From the NCBI GenBank assembly GCA_019914995.1, contig CM034141.1:3946001-4010000 (forward strand): 64,000 nucleotides of DNA. Direction: 5' to 3'. Both the position numbers and the translations under genes were made by a program. This DNA comes from Acanthochlamys bracteata. Lineage: Eukaryota; Streptophyta; Magnoliopsida; Pandanales; Velloziaceae. A model generated the notes under the pieces. It made no database searches and was not told where the DNA came from. It saw only the letters and a program-made list of their open reading frames with translations. Of this stretch, positions 11,481 to 23,683 are shown in pieces. Position 1 is the first letter of the stretch. The number at the start of each line of letters is the position of its first letter.

Positions 11481-14176
11481 TCACTTTCAAATGTAATCCC
11501 TCTAGTCCATGAAAACTATTTTGTCTACATCAAATGGGTGTTTTTCTACTTCAACCAATATCCCATAAGCCACATGATATCTAGGATTATATTGCTAATC
11601 ATACTGAACCGAACATCTAGAGAAACAAGAGGCATCCAGAAACACAGTAGTTTGAATCATCACCCCATCGCTGCAAATTATGAATGACTTTGTTTCCTCA
11701 TGCACAACATTAGTCACCTTAGCTCGGTGGAGCTTAAATGACATTACACACGTTTCTGTATCATTTTGGTCTTGAGTTGGTTTCCATTAACCCTCGCATA
11801 TAGCTGGTCAAGCAACTTAAGGTTCTCCTTACGGCAATCGAGGAGGCAGAACGGTTGAAATTCATCCACCCAAACACCATAGTTGTTGGGTCAAATGAGT
11901 ATCGAGGAGGGGTCGACTGAGCAGACCAAGAGGCCGACGTTAAATATTGTCTCAGCGACAACAACGCCAATAGGAACTCCACCAACAATTGCAAGATCTA
12001 TAATGAGAGGCTTTGATGGATCAAATAATGTAAGGTTGAATTCAAGGTTCTCCTTCTTGGTTTCTAGCACTAGCTCGAGCAACCCATTGCTATTGGCTCT
12101 AGCTGACAGACTTTTGCATCAATTTTTTTAAAATTTCTTATGAAAATTTTAGAATCATGGCTTGCAAGCTTGAAAGATTGGAGAGATTATAATTTGGATT
12201 GATGGATCGATTTTGAATCAACTCATTTAATAATCAAATCAAATTTGTTTAATTTTAACCAAATTCACAAGTTATGGTCAAAATTATCAAGCATAATCCG
12301 AATTAAATATGTCAGTTTTGGTCGAATTGTTCGGTTGGTTCATATATTTTCACTCCTGCTCTATGGTGGGTTCAATGAAGGGTATCCATGGAATTCTTGG
12401 TGTGCTATTAAATCTAGTGCAAATTCTACAAGGAATGACGGGAAATCAAGAATTGCAATTAGGAATACAAAAATCTGAATATTGTTCTCCTAATCGAAGA
12501 AGAAAATTTAACTCTGTAAGCAAGGTTTTGAATCTATGATTAATACTAACCAATAAATCAAAATTAGATTACTCGTTTTCTGAAAAATTCAAAAAAATTA
12601 AGAAAATATTACTTAGTTATGGATTCTTTATAAATACCCAAAAGGAAAAGAAATGGCTTCAAGAAAATTAGAAGACAACAGTTGCAGAAACAATTCAACA
12701 TCGTATGAAATTTCAAGAAACTATTAGCTAAAAATGTTAGATTTGATAGGGAATTATTATTTTTTGAAGAAAAGGGAGTAGATGCAGAGATATATTATAG
12801 TCAAGTAATTGTTGAAAAAAAATTGAAGATAACTTACAAGAATAAGTTATTATTAATAAATTAATATAAATTGTATTATAAATGACAAATTTTTATATTT
12901 TTGCGTAGGAAGAATGATTTACAACTGATATTTTATATTTTTGTGTATAGTTAAAAACTAGTTGAATATAATTTTTCATAAAATAAGTTATAAAGACAAA
13001 GAAAAACACATTACACAAGCCCACCACACATACACCCAGCAGGGTGAGTGCTTTATGGTGAACTATATTACGAACCACCGATAGAAAGAAGACTTTATTG
13101 TAGTCTTCAAAGGCTTATCGTTTAAAATACTTATCATTTAGATAAATATTTTATAGTTTCGATAAAATTTTTGCATAATAAATTTTTTTAAAATTTAAAA
13201 ATATATAAATTGTACTTTATATTTTTCTACACATATACTTTTATTATTTCCTAAAATATAAATTTATTTTTTAAAAAATATAAAATATTTTTATTTTTAT
13301 TTAAAATTCTATTTTATTCGTACGATTTAAATATTTTCTTGTGATAAGCTTTCATCTCATGATATTATATTACTCTTCTTTGAGGAGGAAAAACTATTAC
13401 CAAATTATTATTAGGATTTAGGATTCAAGAATTCGACATATGTGATTCAAGTAATTTCTAATTTTAGGTAAACATGATGCTTTGGCAAGTGCAGGCTCTA
13501 TGTTGGTCTGAGCTACGAAACGACTGTTGGCGGATCGATTTTTTTTCTTTAGGACGTATGCAGCATTTGGTAGGAACACCCAACAATCTAGTATCCTATT
13601 GTGCAAGTCCAGATTATAGGTCATGCAATTATTACGGTAGTAAATAATTTTATTAACCCATTTGGACTCAAGACTCAATTAATAACTCTAGTCAAAATTT
13701 TCATATTTGGTTCAGACCTTTTTTTTGTGATGTCCTCTTTCCAAACTCTTTCTTTATATAACTTTTGCCATTTTGCAAACAACTCATCTCAGATACTGGA
13801 CTAAGGCTCAAGTCAAAATAGTTATATTGTCTTGAAAATTATTATTTGAGATTGAAGAAGGGTTCAATGGCATCTCTTGGCTGGCATGAAACTGGCTCAC
13901 TCCAAGGGTAAAGTAGAGTAAAGTAATTGTTAAAGAAAATCAGAAATTTTTTAGAGTTGTGAACAATTCAAACTCCTTAGTTTGAACTACTATTTGGAGC
14001 CCTTCACTAAAAACACGGACATATAAAGGTGATAGAATCTACATGTCGATATTTTCATAAAATATGTGAGATAATAGTACAAAAGACAAATATAGAATGA
14101 GAAAGATTAGAAGAGGTAGAAGAATGACAACAAATAGGAAGATAAATATAGAAGCATTGCAAAATTTCTTGGTTTT
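11481..14176. other. Gene-poor AT-rich spacer with possible coding relic and a MITE-like segment
   Basis: On the minus strand at 11761-12082 there are protein-like fragments in two or three frames, including GGVPIGVV. This weakly recalls biotin-dependent carboxyltransferases, but the frame is broken and I do not assign it. At about 13109-13352 an AT-rich foldback has AAGGCTTATC and GATAAGCTTT ends. The rest (12245-13000 and 13400-14150) contains only short unsupported frames. Confidence 0.35.
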
Positions 14177-14480
14177 GGGTTTGTTTGGGAGCATTGTAAC
14201 CGCGTTGGGAGTGCGTTCTACAAAAGTTTTTTTTAATTTTTTCAATTCATATTTCAATTCTCTATAATTTTCAATAAAATTTGTTTAAATTTTGAGAAAG
14301 TATAGAAAAATTTTATTGTAAGATCTAGTTGTTGCTTATTTTTATTACTTTTTTAGATCAAAAAATAAATCTATTTTTAAAATAAAATAAAAATATTTTA
14401 TATTTTAAAAAATATTTTATATTTTAAAAAATATTTTATATTTTAAAAAATATTTTTTATAAATACTTCCAAACACGCCC
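14177..14480. mobile_element. MITE-like foldback with internal 21-bp tandem repeat
   Basis: The left end GGGTTTGTTTGGGAG pairs with the right end CTTCCAAACACGCCC. Near the right arm a unit of about 21 bp containing ATATTTTATATTTTAAAA is repeated three times (about 14393-14455). It belongs to the same loose GTTTGG group as 5724-5957. Confidence 0.45.
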
Positions 14481-14532
14481 TAAGACTAACCAACTAATAG
14501 AAACGAAGCAAATCTAAAGGCATTTGAGGGAG

Positions 14533-14807
14533 TATTAAATGTGAGCCCTAAGTCTAGGTGGACCAAATAAAGTTAATTATTATAAGAACTATTGCATAGT
14601 CAAAAATTAGCGATTCTCAGTTGCATTGGTCTACATTATTAAGATTTGAAAAATATTTTTATTGTAAAGAGTATATGTGTAATTTTTTGTAAGGTTATAA
14701 ATTCTTTGCCTTTTTGTTTTGTCTTTCTGTTTAATTTACGGTTAGGTCTGACCGTTCCGACGACATCGCAACCAGCGGCCCCGTTTAATTTCATTTATAA
14801 TCTAACA
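14533..14807 (+). mobile_element. Copia-type LTR with polypurine tract and primer-binding site on its two sides
   Basis: The 275-bp segment starts TATTAAATGTGAG (probably a decayed TGTTAAATG) and ends TAATCTAACA. Immediately left is a purine tract (TTGAGGGAG), as before a 3' LTR. Immediately right is TAGTATCAGAGC (14808-14819), a near-perfect tRNA-Met primer-binding site, as after a 5' LTR. It is therefore not a simple solo LTR. Sequence to about 15000 may be its untranslated leader. No gag was found before the CACTA element begins. Confidence 0.6.
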
Positions 14808-16029
14808 TAGTATCAGAGCAGGTGATTTGTGGCGTTGTTCTCTCTGTCGCGATCGAGTTATACCGATCATATCTGTTGCGATATTGATGCCGATTCACTG
14901 TTTGTTTTTTTGTTCTGCTGAAGTGTTTGTTTGGTTTAGAGTACCAAACTATAATACAACAAAAGTATAGATTAATAAGATGTATCTCCCATTTTAGCTA
15001 GTATTTTATCACTACAAGAAAAAACCCCTATAGTGACCGGCATACTTGCAAGTAGCAAAAACTAGTTGCTACTAACAACATCAGCGACTAGGATTATGAA
15101 TAGCGATTGGTGACACTAAACCGACTCGCACAAGATAGAGTCGCTGATGCCGTAGTAATGGCGACCTGAAACAAAAACGGTCGCTAGTATACAACAATAG
15201 CGACTTTGTTGACTGTCGATGCAACTTCTGAAGATAATAACGATTTGGATTAATACTAGTCACTACTATATTTAAAGTAATTGCGACTAAGTAGACAAAT
15301 TAGATGCTAATGTTCGTTAGTAGCGACTAATTTTTTCGTTAGTCGCTACTAGTGTACATTATATTTAATTTAATAATAATTATTATGATTTGTTTTATAT
15401 AAGTTAAAACTATTTGATGTAATCTATATTTTTAATATGTGCTACAGTCAAAATTTTAGATCATATACATAATTATTTATTTTCAATCGCAGTAAATATT
15501 TAATGCGTATTAGATTTGTTGGTATGCATCTGAGTATTAGGTTATATCCACATTTTATAAAATTTTGCTTCAAGGATAATGTGCTTGTTTGAGATATATT
15601 TAACGGTTTATATTTTCTATTTAAAATATGCAACAAACGAGTTTATGTGATTTAGGCACTATAGGAGTAGAAGTGTTATGATGGCTAACTTACAGTCATG
15701 TTACTGTTAATGACTCATTTAAGTTACATAATTACAAATATTAAATAGATGATCCAAACCGTTGAATATGTCTTATAATACAATACTATTATTCACGCAA
15801 AATTTTGTCAAATTTAGATATTATTTAGTGTTCCGATGTATGTCTTAAGATTATTGGATCTCACACATCCATTAATTATCTTTAATATAAAATTAATAAA
15901 TTATTAAATAATCTAATTTTTTTAGTATCATAAATCAAAACTCTAGATAATATCAATCAGTACAATTTACTTAAACAACTTATAAATAAACTTTTAAGAA
16001 ATAAAAAAATTTTAACATATTAGCCTCAT

Positions 16030-18190
16030 TCGATAGTCATTTAGACGATAAGTGACTTTTCTATATGTGGAAATCTTTCATGCTCGGTCATGAAAGGTAA
16101 ACTTGCTTATCTAATTTGTAATAAGAAAACATTGTTGGAGACTATAAGGAATAAGATATATTATAGAGACCACCGATGATTTTTACCAATCAATCATCGT
16201 CGAAAGAAGACTAAGAAATTCAACAATAAGTATGAGAAAAGGTCATAACATAAACAATTGCATACAGATGATATATTATTATAGTTGGAGGTTGTGAAAA
16301 GTACAGAGTTTGAAAACCACCTACACTGAGGAAAAGAAAACGGATAGAGTATTTTTAAATTGAAGACACTTGCTTATACGCCACAATCTTGATGTTATGC
16401 ATATTAAAAAAAATATTACTGAAAGTATTATTGGGACACTAATGAATATTGAAGGCAAGTGAAAAGATATTTTAAATGCTCGAGAGGATTTGTAGGCAAT
16501 GGATATATGAATGGAACTACATCTTATTCGTAAAATAATAAGACAGTGAAGCCACATATATACTCTGTGTTGAGGCCAAAAGAAATATGGGCATTCTATA
16601 ACTTTATAGCTCAAGTCAAGTTTTCTAATAGATATGTAGCTAATATTTCAAAATTGTGAAGACAAAAAATTATAAAATGCTTGGATTGAAAAGTCGTAAT
16701 TATCACATTTTCTTACAAAGACTTATACAATTAGATTGTGTGCTTTAGTACATAAGGATGTACTAAATGCAATAAGTGAGCTTGACACTTTTCTATAGAA
16801 ATTTATGTTCAAAGGTGATTAAAGTAGATGCATTCGATAAATTACAAGAGAATATAGTATTGACCTTGTGCAAATTGGAGATGATTTTTTCTCCAGCTAT
16901 TTTTGATATTATGGTTCATTTAGCGGTAACTAAAAATTTTTAATCTTACCCTAATTTATATTAATCCTTTAATACAAGTACATATACATACTCTTATAAT
17001 ACTAAAGAAGGAGAGTTCTTAACAAATAAAAAAATCTAATTCTAGTATAATTCTAAATAAAGTATGATATCTAATTATAACAAAAAATATTTTAATATAT
17101 CTAAAATACTAGATATATGTTGACTCACGCTAACACTATCTCTTAAGTTGAGACAACGATAATATCGATGTCAAATCTAATCATTGAATCATGATAAATT
17201 CTACTTGAACTTTCTTAAGTCTGATATGTTAGGTCGGGTTGGATCTATCGCTCCGAACCGGTTGGATTGGACAATCTGGTTGGACTTCATTTTTCGATCT
17301 GGGTTCGATTGTATTGCATGTCCATATTGATAGGGTTGAACTATCTGTCATATTAGGTTGAACAAATCTGTCGAAGTCGGGTCGAACTTATCAATCTGGA
17401 TTGGGTTACACAAATATATCCAGATCAGTTCAGACTTATCTGTCCTGATCGGTTCAATAATTATCACGAACTGGACGAGTGGCAATTGTAAGTTTTTTAA
17501 TTAAATTTTGTTATCAACATTACATATACTTATGATAACTCCTAATAAACATGTTTAATAGGGAGCATCAGAATTTGATATGGGAAAAAAAAAATTTCAG
17601 TTTATGAACCACAAAAGAATTTTGAGGATGGTTGAATCGAAAGTATGGTTTCAACCTTTTCTTATTTAATTAAATATAAGTATTACTATCTGCTTTATGA
17701 ATGCTTGTCTTGAATATAATTTGTGTTACTCTTTAGATAAGTCATTTCTATAATGAGAATTCGGATGGCATTAGTACGGAATACGTGCACTTGCATCTGT
17801 GACAGACTGTCTTGTGAGGAAGTATCAAGAATGCCTAATTAATAGAATTAAGTATGTGACTAAGTATCGGAATATGGATACATCAATACAAAATAGTGGT
17901 GTTTGTGTGCAAGAAGACCACAAAGATGATTCTATTATTTATATGGTGTTCTCGATGAGATTATAGAATTATCATATTTTGAGAATCATCGAGTATATCT
18001 ATTCAAATGCGAATAGTTTGATTATGTGGAGAAATTACCAATATAGATAAGTCAAGGATTTATTAGCATTAATATCACTAACAGATGGTACATGAATTAT
18101 TCATATATTCTTTCACGTCAAGCTGTGCAAGTATATTACATGCTCGATAATGTGATGGGTAAAGATTGGAGAGTGGTACAAAAGGCTCTA
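16030..18190 (+). pseudogene. TNP2-type CACTA transposase pseudogene
   Basis: Reading the plus strand across frames recovers TNP2-family signatures. Near 16375-16500 are LDVMHI, GTLMNIEGK and NAREDL, where the family has LDVMHIEKN..GTLLNI. Near 16780-16930 is a DUF4218-like segment with KLEMIF and FDIMVHLAV. At about 17890-18185 is a DUF4216-like segment that begins NSGVCV and ends close to a broken WRVVQK. Many stops and shifts interrupt it, and a TRIM-like fragment (about 16945-17490) separates the DUF4218 and DUF4216 parts. It is non-functional as it stands. Confidence 0.8.
16945..17490 (-). mobile_element. Reverse-oriented fragment of the TRIM-like LTR family inside the CACTA
   Basis: Read on the minus strand, the order CAAGTAGAATTT, GACATCGATATTATC, AACTTAAGAGA, GTGAGTCAACATAT and TTTAGATATATTA matches the 3' part of the 8999-11480 element (11240-11480) step by step. 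The block at about 16960-17130 is its LTR. It is inserted between transposase domains, directly after the codons for MVHLAV, so it landed in coding sequence. The exact ends are uncertain. Confidence 0.6.
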
Positions 18191-18384
18191 GCTGTTTCCT
18201 AGTCGCTACTGTCTCAAGTAATGGTGACTGGCCACCAATACCAGTCGCGATTACTCAGCCACTAATTAATAGCAACTGCTTGAGCGACTAGAATATTTTA
18301 GTCGCCATAGTTAATTGCGACTAGCAATTCTCAGCTGCGACTTATTTTTTGTAGTCGCTGTAGAGTACTTTTCTTGTAGTGTAT

Positions 18385-18955
18385 AGCTGGCTCTTCATGG
18401 AAGGAATGGAAGCGATCAGTCTGCTGGCACAGACTCGGGCACTGGTTGCCAACATCCGATCTATCATCAACATTATGCTTGCCACTAACATCACGGTCTC
18501 CTCCGGACTGCAGAACTTTTTCTACTCATCTTGTTCTTCTCGTCTGGTCCTCTTTCTTGTTGGCAATTCTTCCTCTTGCGTTGCTGAGAACTCGTGCCTC
18601 AATCTTGAGCTAAATCTACCGTACAAACTGATTTCGTGAGTTAGCTAGCTAGCTAAAGGTTGATTAGATAGATTGTACGATTGTGTAGAAAGAACCAATT
18701 TACGTATGTGACCGTAATTGCTATGTGCTTTCCTCTTCTGTCGGTTGATGTACATGTTTTAAGACAACCCGCATAGGAATGGCACAATTGCTATAAGAAA
18801 AGAATCCTGTCTACAGTTGTGGTGAATGATACAGTGCATAATAAAGTGGTGGATGGGAGAAAGTTTCTAAAAGATTTGGGAGTTGGTGGTATAACGCTTA
18901 CGTTCAGGAGAGCTTAACTATGAACTTTTTGATAGAGTATATATATATATATATG
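18385..18955. other. Spacer between CACTA and MULE
   Basis: A plus-strand open frame of 86 codons (18379-18639) overlaps the CACTA end. It resembles no family I know and is probably chance. The stretch ends in a (TA)n run (about 18938-18954) that served as the target of the next element. Confidence 0.4.
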
Positions 18956-20293
18956 GGAGCAGTTATGGGCACCCCAACTGCTTGGGGCACCTGGGCACTC
19001 CAAATCGCGGCCGTTGGATTGCTTGATCCGACGCTCAAGATTGGTTCAGCAAAACTCGCTAAACACATTACAAAATCAATGTACAGGGGTAGAAATGGAA
19101 ATTGCTGCCCTATTTACTGGATGTGTTCTATTGTGTTTCTTTTTCTGTTTTTTCTTTTCCTTTATTTCTTCCTTCTTCGCTCGCCTTTCTCTCGTTCTCT
19201 CCCGATCGGTGAAGTTCGACGGCTCCCTCCTGCCGTTACGATCACCTCCCCTCCTCAATTCTTCTCATTTTTTTATTTCCTTTTCCTGACCTCACGCCGC
19301 CGGGCAAAAATTCGCTCACACACCTCGGGACCGCGAGCGAGGCGTCGGTTTTCGCCTCCGACGATGGTCGTCGAAAATTGACGACCGGACGGAGGATTCT
19401 ATTCTTCTCTCTTCTCTACTATTTTTTTTCAATTTTGAGAATCTTTTCAAAAGAAAACTATTATGGTGGGATTCTATTTCGATCTTTAGTCCAAGATCAA
19501 ATTTTTTTGAAAATTTTTAACTTTCCGGTAAACCCGCGGGTGACAATTTTTACTGTGTTTGAGTAAGAATGATTGCTTTTCAGCCCAAAATAAATCTTCA
19601 CTACAAAGATTATGGTTTCGAATTTTTCTAAAATTTTTCGTTTTTTTTTTTGCAGGTGGTGAATTTCGGCTCTGTCTTGCAGGTATGTTGTTATCAGATT
19701 TAACTGTGGAAACTCGATTATTGTGTTTTTTTCCTCCAATGATCTTTACAGTGCATGTTTTAGTTGGATTAGACTGTACGAAGTTTCTGCTGAAATGTGG
19801 CTGTGAAGTTACAATGCATTGGGTAGGAGGCAATGCATGTTACAATGTTGAGTTTCTGCTCGATTTAACTGCTTAAGTTACAATGCATGTTCTTATCAGA
19901 TTTAAATGTAGGAAGTTTCTGCTGAAATTTTCAGGTAAGAAGCAAATGATGAAGCAGCAGCTTTGGGCCTAAAGCAGCAGCAACATGGTTGAAGCTCTAC
20001 ATTGGCTCTTTCTTTTGCATTCTCTTGAATATGAAATTTGATGAGTCTGTGCTTGTAGGTGTTTGAGATTTGATGAAATTTGGTGAGTCTGTCACGAAAA
20101 GAAAGAATAGCATGTAGGAAACTTCTGCTGAATTGTTCAGGTAGAAAGGATGATTGCAGCTGCTATTGCCTCTACAATAACTGCTGCAAAGAGCCTTAGT
20201 TATCTTTCATTAGCTTGTGTTCCTGTGACATCGTGAGCACAGTGTTGTGTTGTTTGTTGTAAAGACAAGTTTTGTGTAGAACTTTTTTTTTTC
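18956..20293 (+). repeat. MULE left terminal inverted repeat
   Basis: It pairs with 24422-25755. Homology ends at the CAAGTTTTGTG(T/C)AGAACTTTTTTT block (about 20270-20293). Open frames inside (for example 18920-19381) are mirrored in the other arm and look like consequences of the repeat rather than genes. Confidence 0.9.
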
Positions 20294-21473
20294 CCTTGAT
20301 GTACTCTCTCGTATGTAAAAACTTCATTTGGAATGACAATGCAAGGAGATTGAATGTATAATGTAAGAATGTTCAGTTTAATGTGAATGGGAATGTTGTT
20401 TTAGATTTAATCTGGAGAGAAGTTTGATTGTCCAAACAAGTCCATCAGGATAGGTTTGAATGTTGTTTTAGTTCGTAGAATGTGAATGGAATGTGAGTGG
20501 ATGTGAATATCAATGAAGTGTGAATGTCAGTAGCATGGATTGGAAGATGAATGTCCAGCAAGATTTTGTTGTAATGGAACAATCATGTCAATGTGTCTAC
20601 ATGACCAGTAAAGTAATGGCACTTATATTGAAAGATTTTTTTGTTTTACTGTTTTAATACAGAAGATTATTTTTAACTGAAATTCCACCAAAAAGGTTTT
20701 TGGTTACTGTTATTTTACTGACCAGTAAAGTAATGCCACCGATATTTTTTTACTATTAATTTTTTTCAACTTTTATTTCGTTTCACCTCTTTTTTTCACT
20801 TTCTGTTATTATTATTATTTTTTATTCCTGTTATTTTTTCACTATTTTTTTTTCGCTCTTTTCCACTTTTATTTCTTTTCATCTTTTTATTTCAATTTTT
20901 TTTCTTATTAACTATTATTTTTCTTTTTTCCTCTTATTTTTTCACTTTTATTTTTTCACCTTTTTCCATATTTATTTCTTTTCATCTTTTTTCTCACTTT
21001 TATTTTTTTTTCACTGTTATATTTTTACTGTTATATTTTTACTTTTAATTTTCTTTTTACCTGTTATTTTTTCACTATTATTTCTTTTTACCTTTTTTTC
21101 ACTTTTTTTTTCTTTTTCACTGTTATTTTTTTACTGTTATTTTTTACTTTCTATTTTTTTAGCTGTTATGATTGCATAGTTATAACTTTCACTATCCGAA
21201 AGAGTTTTATAGTAATGTTTTCACTGTTTATCCAAAAAGTGACAAACCAATAATAATAACTAGTTCATAGTACATCAAAATATAACAGCTACTCTAAATT
21301 AATAGTTAACTCTTCATCATCATTTTTTTCCTTCTTCACTTGTTTGTAGATATTCATCCCCATCTCTATCTTTGTCTTCATCATCTGTTGTATCTTCCAC
21401 TGTCAAAGTAAAAAATAATGATAAATGTCAATTTCAATTAAATTCTATAAGAAAGTCTATAATACTCAAAGCT
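20294..21473. other. MULE interior spacer with T-rich degenerate repeat
   Basis: At about 20750-21175 the strand is dominated by T with recurring CACTGTTATTTTT / CACTTTTATTT words. It is a low-complexity pyrimidine tract of about 0.4 kb lying downstream of the transposase stop. The rest is AT-rich with GAATGTGAATG words near 20360-20530. No gene is visible. Confidence 0.6.
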
Positions 21474-23683
21474 TTAAAGGTGATTATACTTATTTGCTTT
21501 TTTCTTTCTGTTTGGATTTTCAGGACAATTTTTTTTATCATGTTGAACACCAGATTTATTACAGTAAGCACATTTTCTGCCTGTCTTAACTTTGGCTCTT
21601 GCAATAGCTTTCTCCAAACCTCCCTTAATTCTAATACTACCTTTACAAATCTTCACTTCTTTTTTTCGTCCCTTTCTTTGTGAGATGTTGGGATTCAAAA
21701 GCAAAACTTCAGGGATACCAATTGAGGCTTGTAAGTTATCATTGGTAGTACATAAATCGTCTACTGACATCTTCCTTATTTCTTGGAGTTGTCCTGATAA
21801 CTCTTGCGATTTTTGTAACATCATTTGATATCCCTCATTAGTTTCGGCCGCTTCATAAATCAATTTGTTAGAAAGCATCTGCAGTTGAGTAGTTCTCAAT
21901 AATTCAGAATTTTCATGACCACTTATTGGTGCACCATCATACATAGCTCTATATTTGTTAGCACCTTTCATCCACCTCTTAAGAATAAAGTGATCCGGTA
22001 TCTCAATATCACGACTCTGAAAAACTTTTATAAGATGTCCACACGGAATTCCCATAAACTCAAAAAATCTACATACACAATTACCTTCCTTTGTGGCTGC
22101 ATTGAACCTTACCTTCCATTCCCGTTGATCGCCTTCCACTCGAGACTTATAAATGTATGTCGTACAACCATCACTACTCTTTTCATCATCATATAGAACA
22201 TACTCAGCTTGAGCTTTTTCGAACTCTTTTTTGAACCTATTGTAGACATTTCTTGTATACACTTTTGCAGCACTTTTCAAGAGAAAGGCAGTATCATCGA
22301 CAATCCGACACAAGTGTTCACTAGCGTAATCTTCTGTCTTCTCTTTTTCAAAAAGTTTAGTCAAACATTTGTCATTCTTCAATACAAACTCACGAAGGGT
22401 TGTTGATGGTAGAAAATTTTTTTTGTAAATAGCATTCATACCTTCTGCACGTCCGATAGTATTCATACCGGCATAAAAAGTATCCAAATGATAAGCAGGT
22501 AATCATTTTTCTCGAATCTCATACATTCCATGAAGCCATTCATTTTCTTTCAAGTTGTATGTAGACATCTCCTCCCACCTTGTTTCAAATGTGTTTGGAG
22601 TATAGGTTTCCCGAGTACACATCTTGATATCTTTTTTGAATTTTGAACTTTTGAAATAAAGACGTGGAAGCTTTTCGGTAAACTTGGGAATACCTTTGCA
22701 ATAGCTGCAGTAATAGCTCTATCTTGATCTGTCATAATTGTAGATGGAGCACTTCCGCCCATAGCTGCAAGCCAAGTCTCAAAAAGCCATTGAAAAGATT
22801 CTTCTGTCTCATCCAAAAGCAAAGCACAACCAAATTGGATTGATTGCATATGATGGTTAACTCCAGTGAACGGCGCGAATGACATTTCATATACATTCTT
22901 ACGATATATGGTGTCAAAAAACATCACATCGCCAAAAGAATGAAATTGCATACGCGATCGACCATCTACCCAGAAAAAATTTACTGCTCTAGCTTCACTG
23001 TCCATCTGTATTGCATAAAAAAAATTTGAGTCTTGTACACTTTTCTTCTTAAAAAAATTAAGCACTGCAGTCGCATCACCACTGATAGGCTTCTTGTACT
23101 CCTTCGAGGGACACAAATGGTTCCGACAATCTCTTTCATCAAAACCATTCTGTGGTCCGTCAAGTAAATCTACAACCTTATGTACAGCTATACCTTCATC
23201 CCGGAACGAATTAATCAAGACCTTAGCTGCAGCAGGCATATTTTTACAAATAGACATGCACATTCTTTTTGCCGGACTAACTAAGTTATGATTGTGCTCA
23301 CCTTCATAACCCACTACTTTCCACAATCTATTACTTTGTTTTGTCACTTTCATCATTGCACGACACCCGCATTTCGCCGTACTCGTGCTTCTCTTTTTCA
23401 AGACATTTTCGGACCTCTCATCTGTCTGTTTTGCTTTATGATCTCTATGGTATCCAAAACGGTCACATGTCATTTGACAAGTTGTCACTTCATCTGAACG
23501 AGGAATCCTCTTTTGTGTTCTTGCGGTAACAACACTAAAGCCTTGTATTTTTCCATAATTAATGTGTAATTCTTTAGCAACTTCAAAGTTTTCAAAAATC
23601 ATCCCTAAACATGGTGACTTGTCATTCTCATGTAATACATCTGGAGTTCGATGAGAAGAACAACTTGTGACTTCTTGAGCCAT
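21474..23683 (-). pseudogene. FAR1/FHY3-type MULE transposase, broken by a frameshift and a nonsense codon
   Basis: The N-terminal frame (22550-23683) starts MAQEVTS. It carries a FAR1 DNA-binding domain (about residues 30-130: ELHINYGKIQGFSV, CGCRAMMKV, EGEHNH) and most of the MULE transposase core (about 225-345: FFDTIYRKNVYEM, IMTDQDRAI). Near 22640-22680 the reading frame shifts, and the frame carrying ETRWEEMSTYN continues until TGA at about 22496-22498, where FAR1 relatives have Trp. The C-terminal frame (21474-22487) supplies a SWIM zinc finger (CVCRFFEFMGIPCGH) and a C-terminal zinc knuckle (CAYCNKSGVQHDKKNC). All domains are present, with only two lesions, so inactivation looks fairly recent. 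It is not a domesticated FAR1 gene because it lies inside intact terminal repeats. Confidence 0.88.

Larger units (their letters stand above)
15010..18381 (+). mobile_element. CACTA (En/Spm) DNA transposon with decayed TNP2 transposase
   Basis: It begins CACTACAAGAAAA and ends with the inverted TTTTCTTGTAGTG, flanked by the 3-bp duplication TAT (15007-15009 and 18382-18384). The subterminal 300 bp on each side are packed with GCGACTA/TAGTCGC words in both orientations, as expected of transposase-binding subterminal repeats. The interior holds a transposase relic and a nested fragment of the TRIM-like family. Termini and target duplication are intact although the coding part is dead. Confidence 0.92.

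Noticed and set aside
11761..12082. Possible carboxyltransferase (acetyl-CoA carboxylase-like) pseudogene
   Set aside because: Only a short GGVPIGVV stretch is suggestive. The following residues do not match the family and the frame is broken; kept as an unassigned relic.
18920..19381. 153-codon open frame in the MULE left arm
   Set aside because: It is mirrored in the right arm (25330-25746), starts at the element terminus and has low-complexity content. No family is recognised; it is a by-product of the repeat.
21474..23683. Domesticated FAR1/FHY3 transcription factor gene
   Set aside because: It lies within long inverted repeats of a MULE and has a frameshift and a nonsense codon, so it is a transposase pseudogene.
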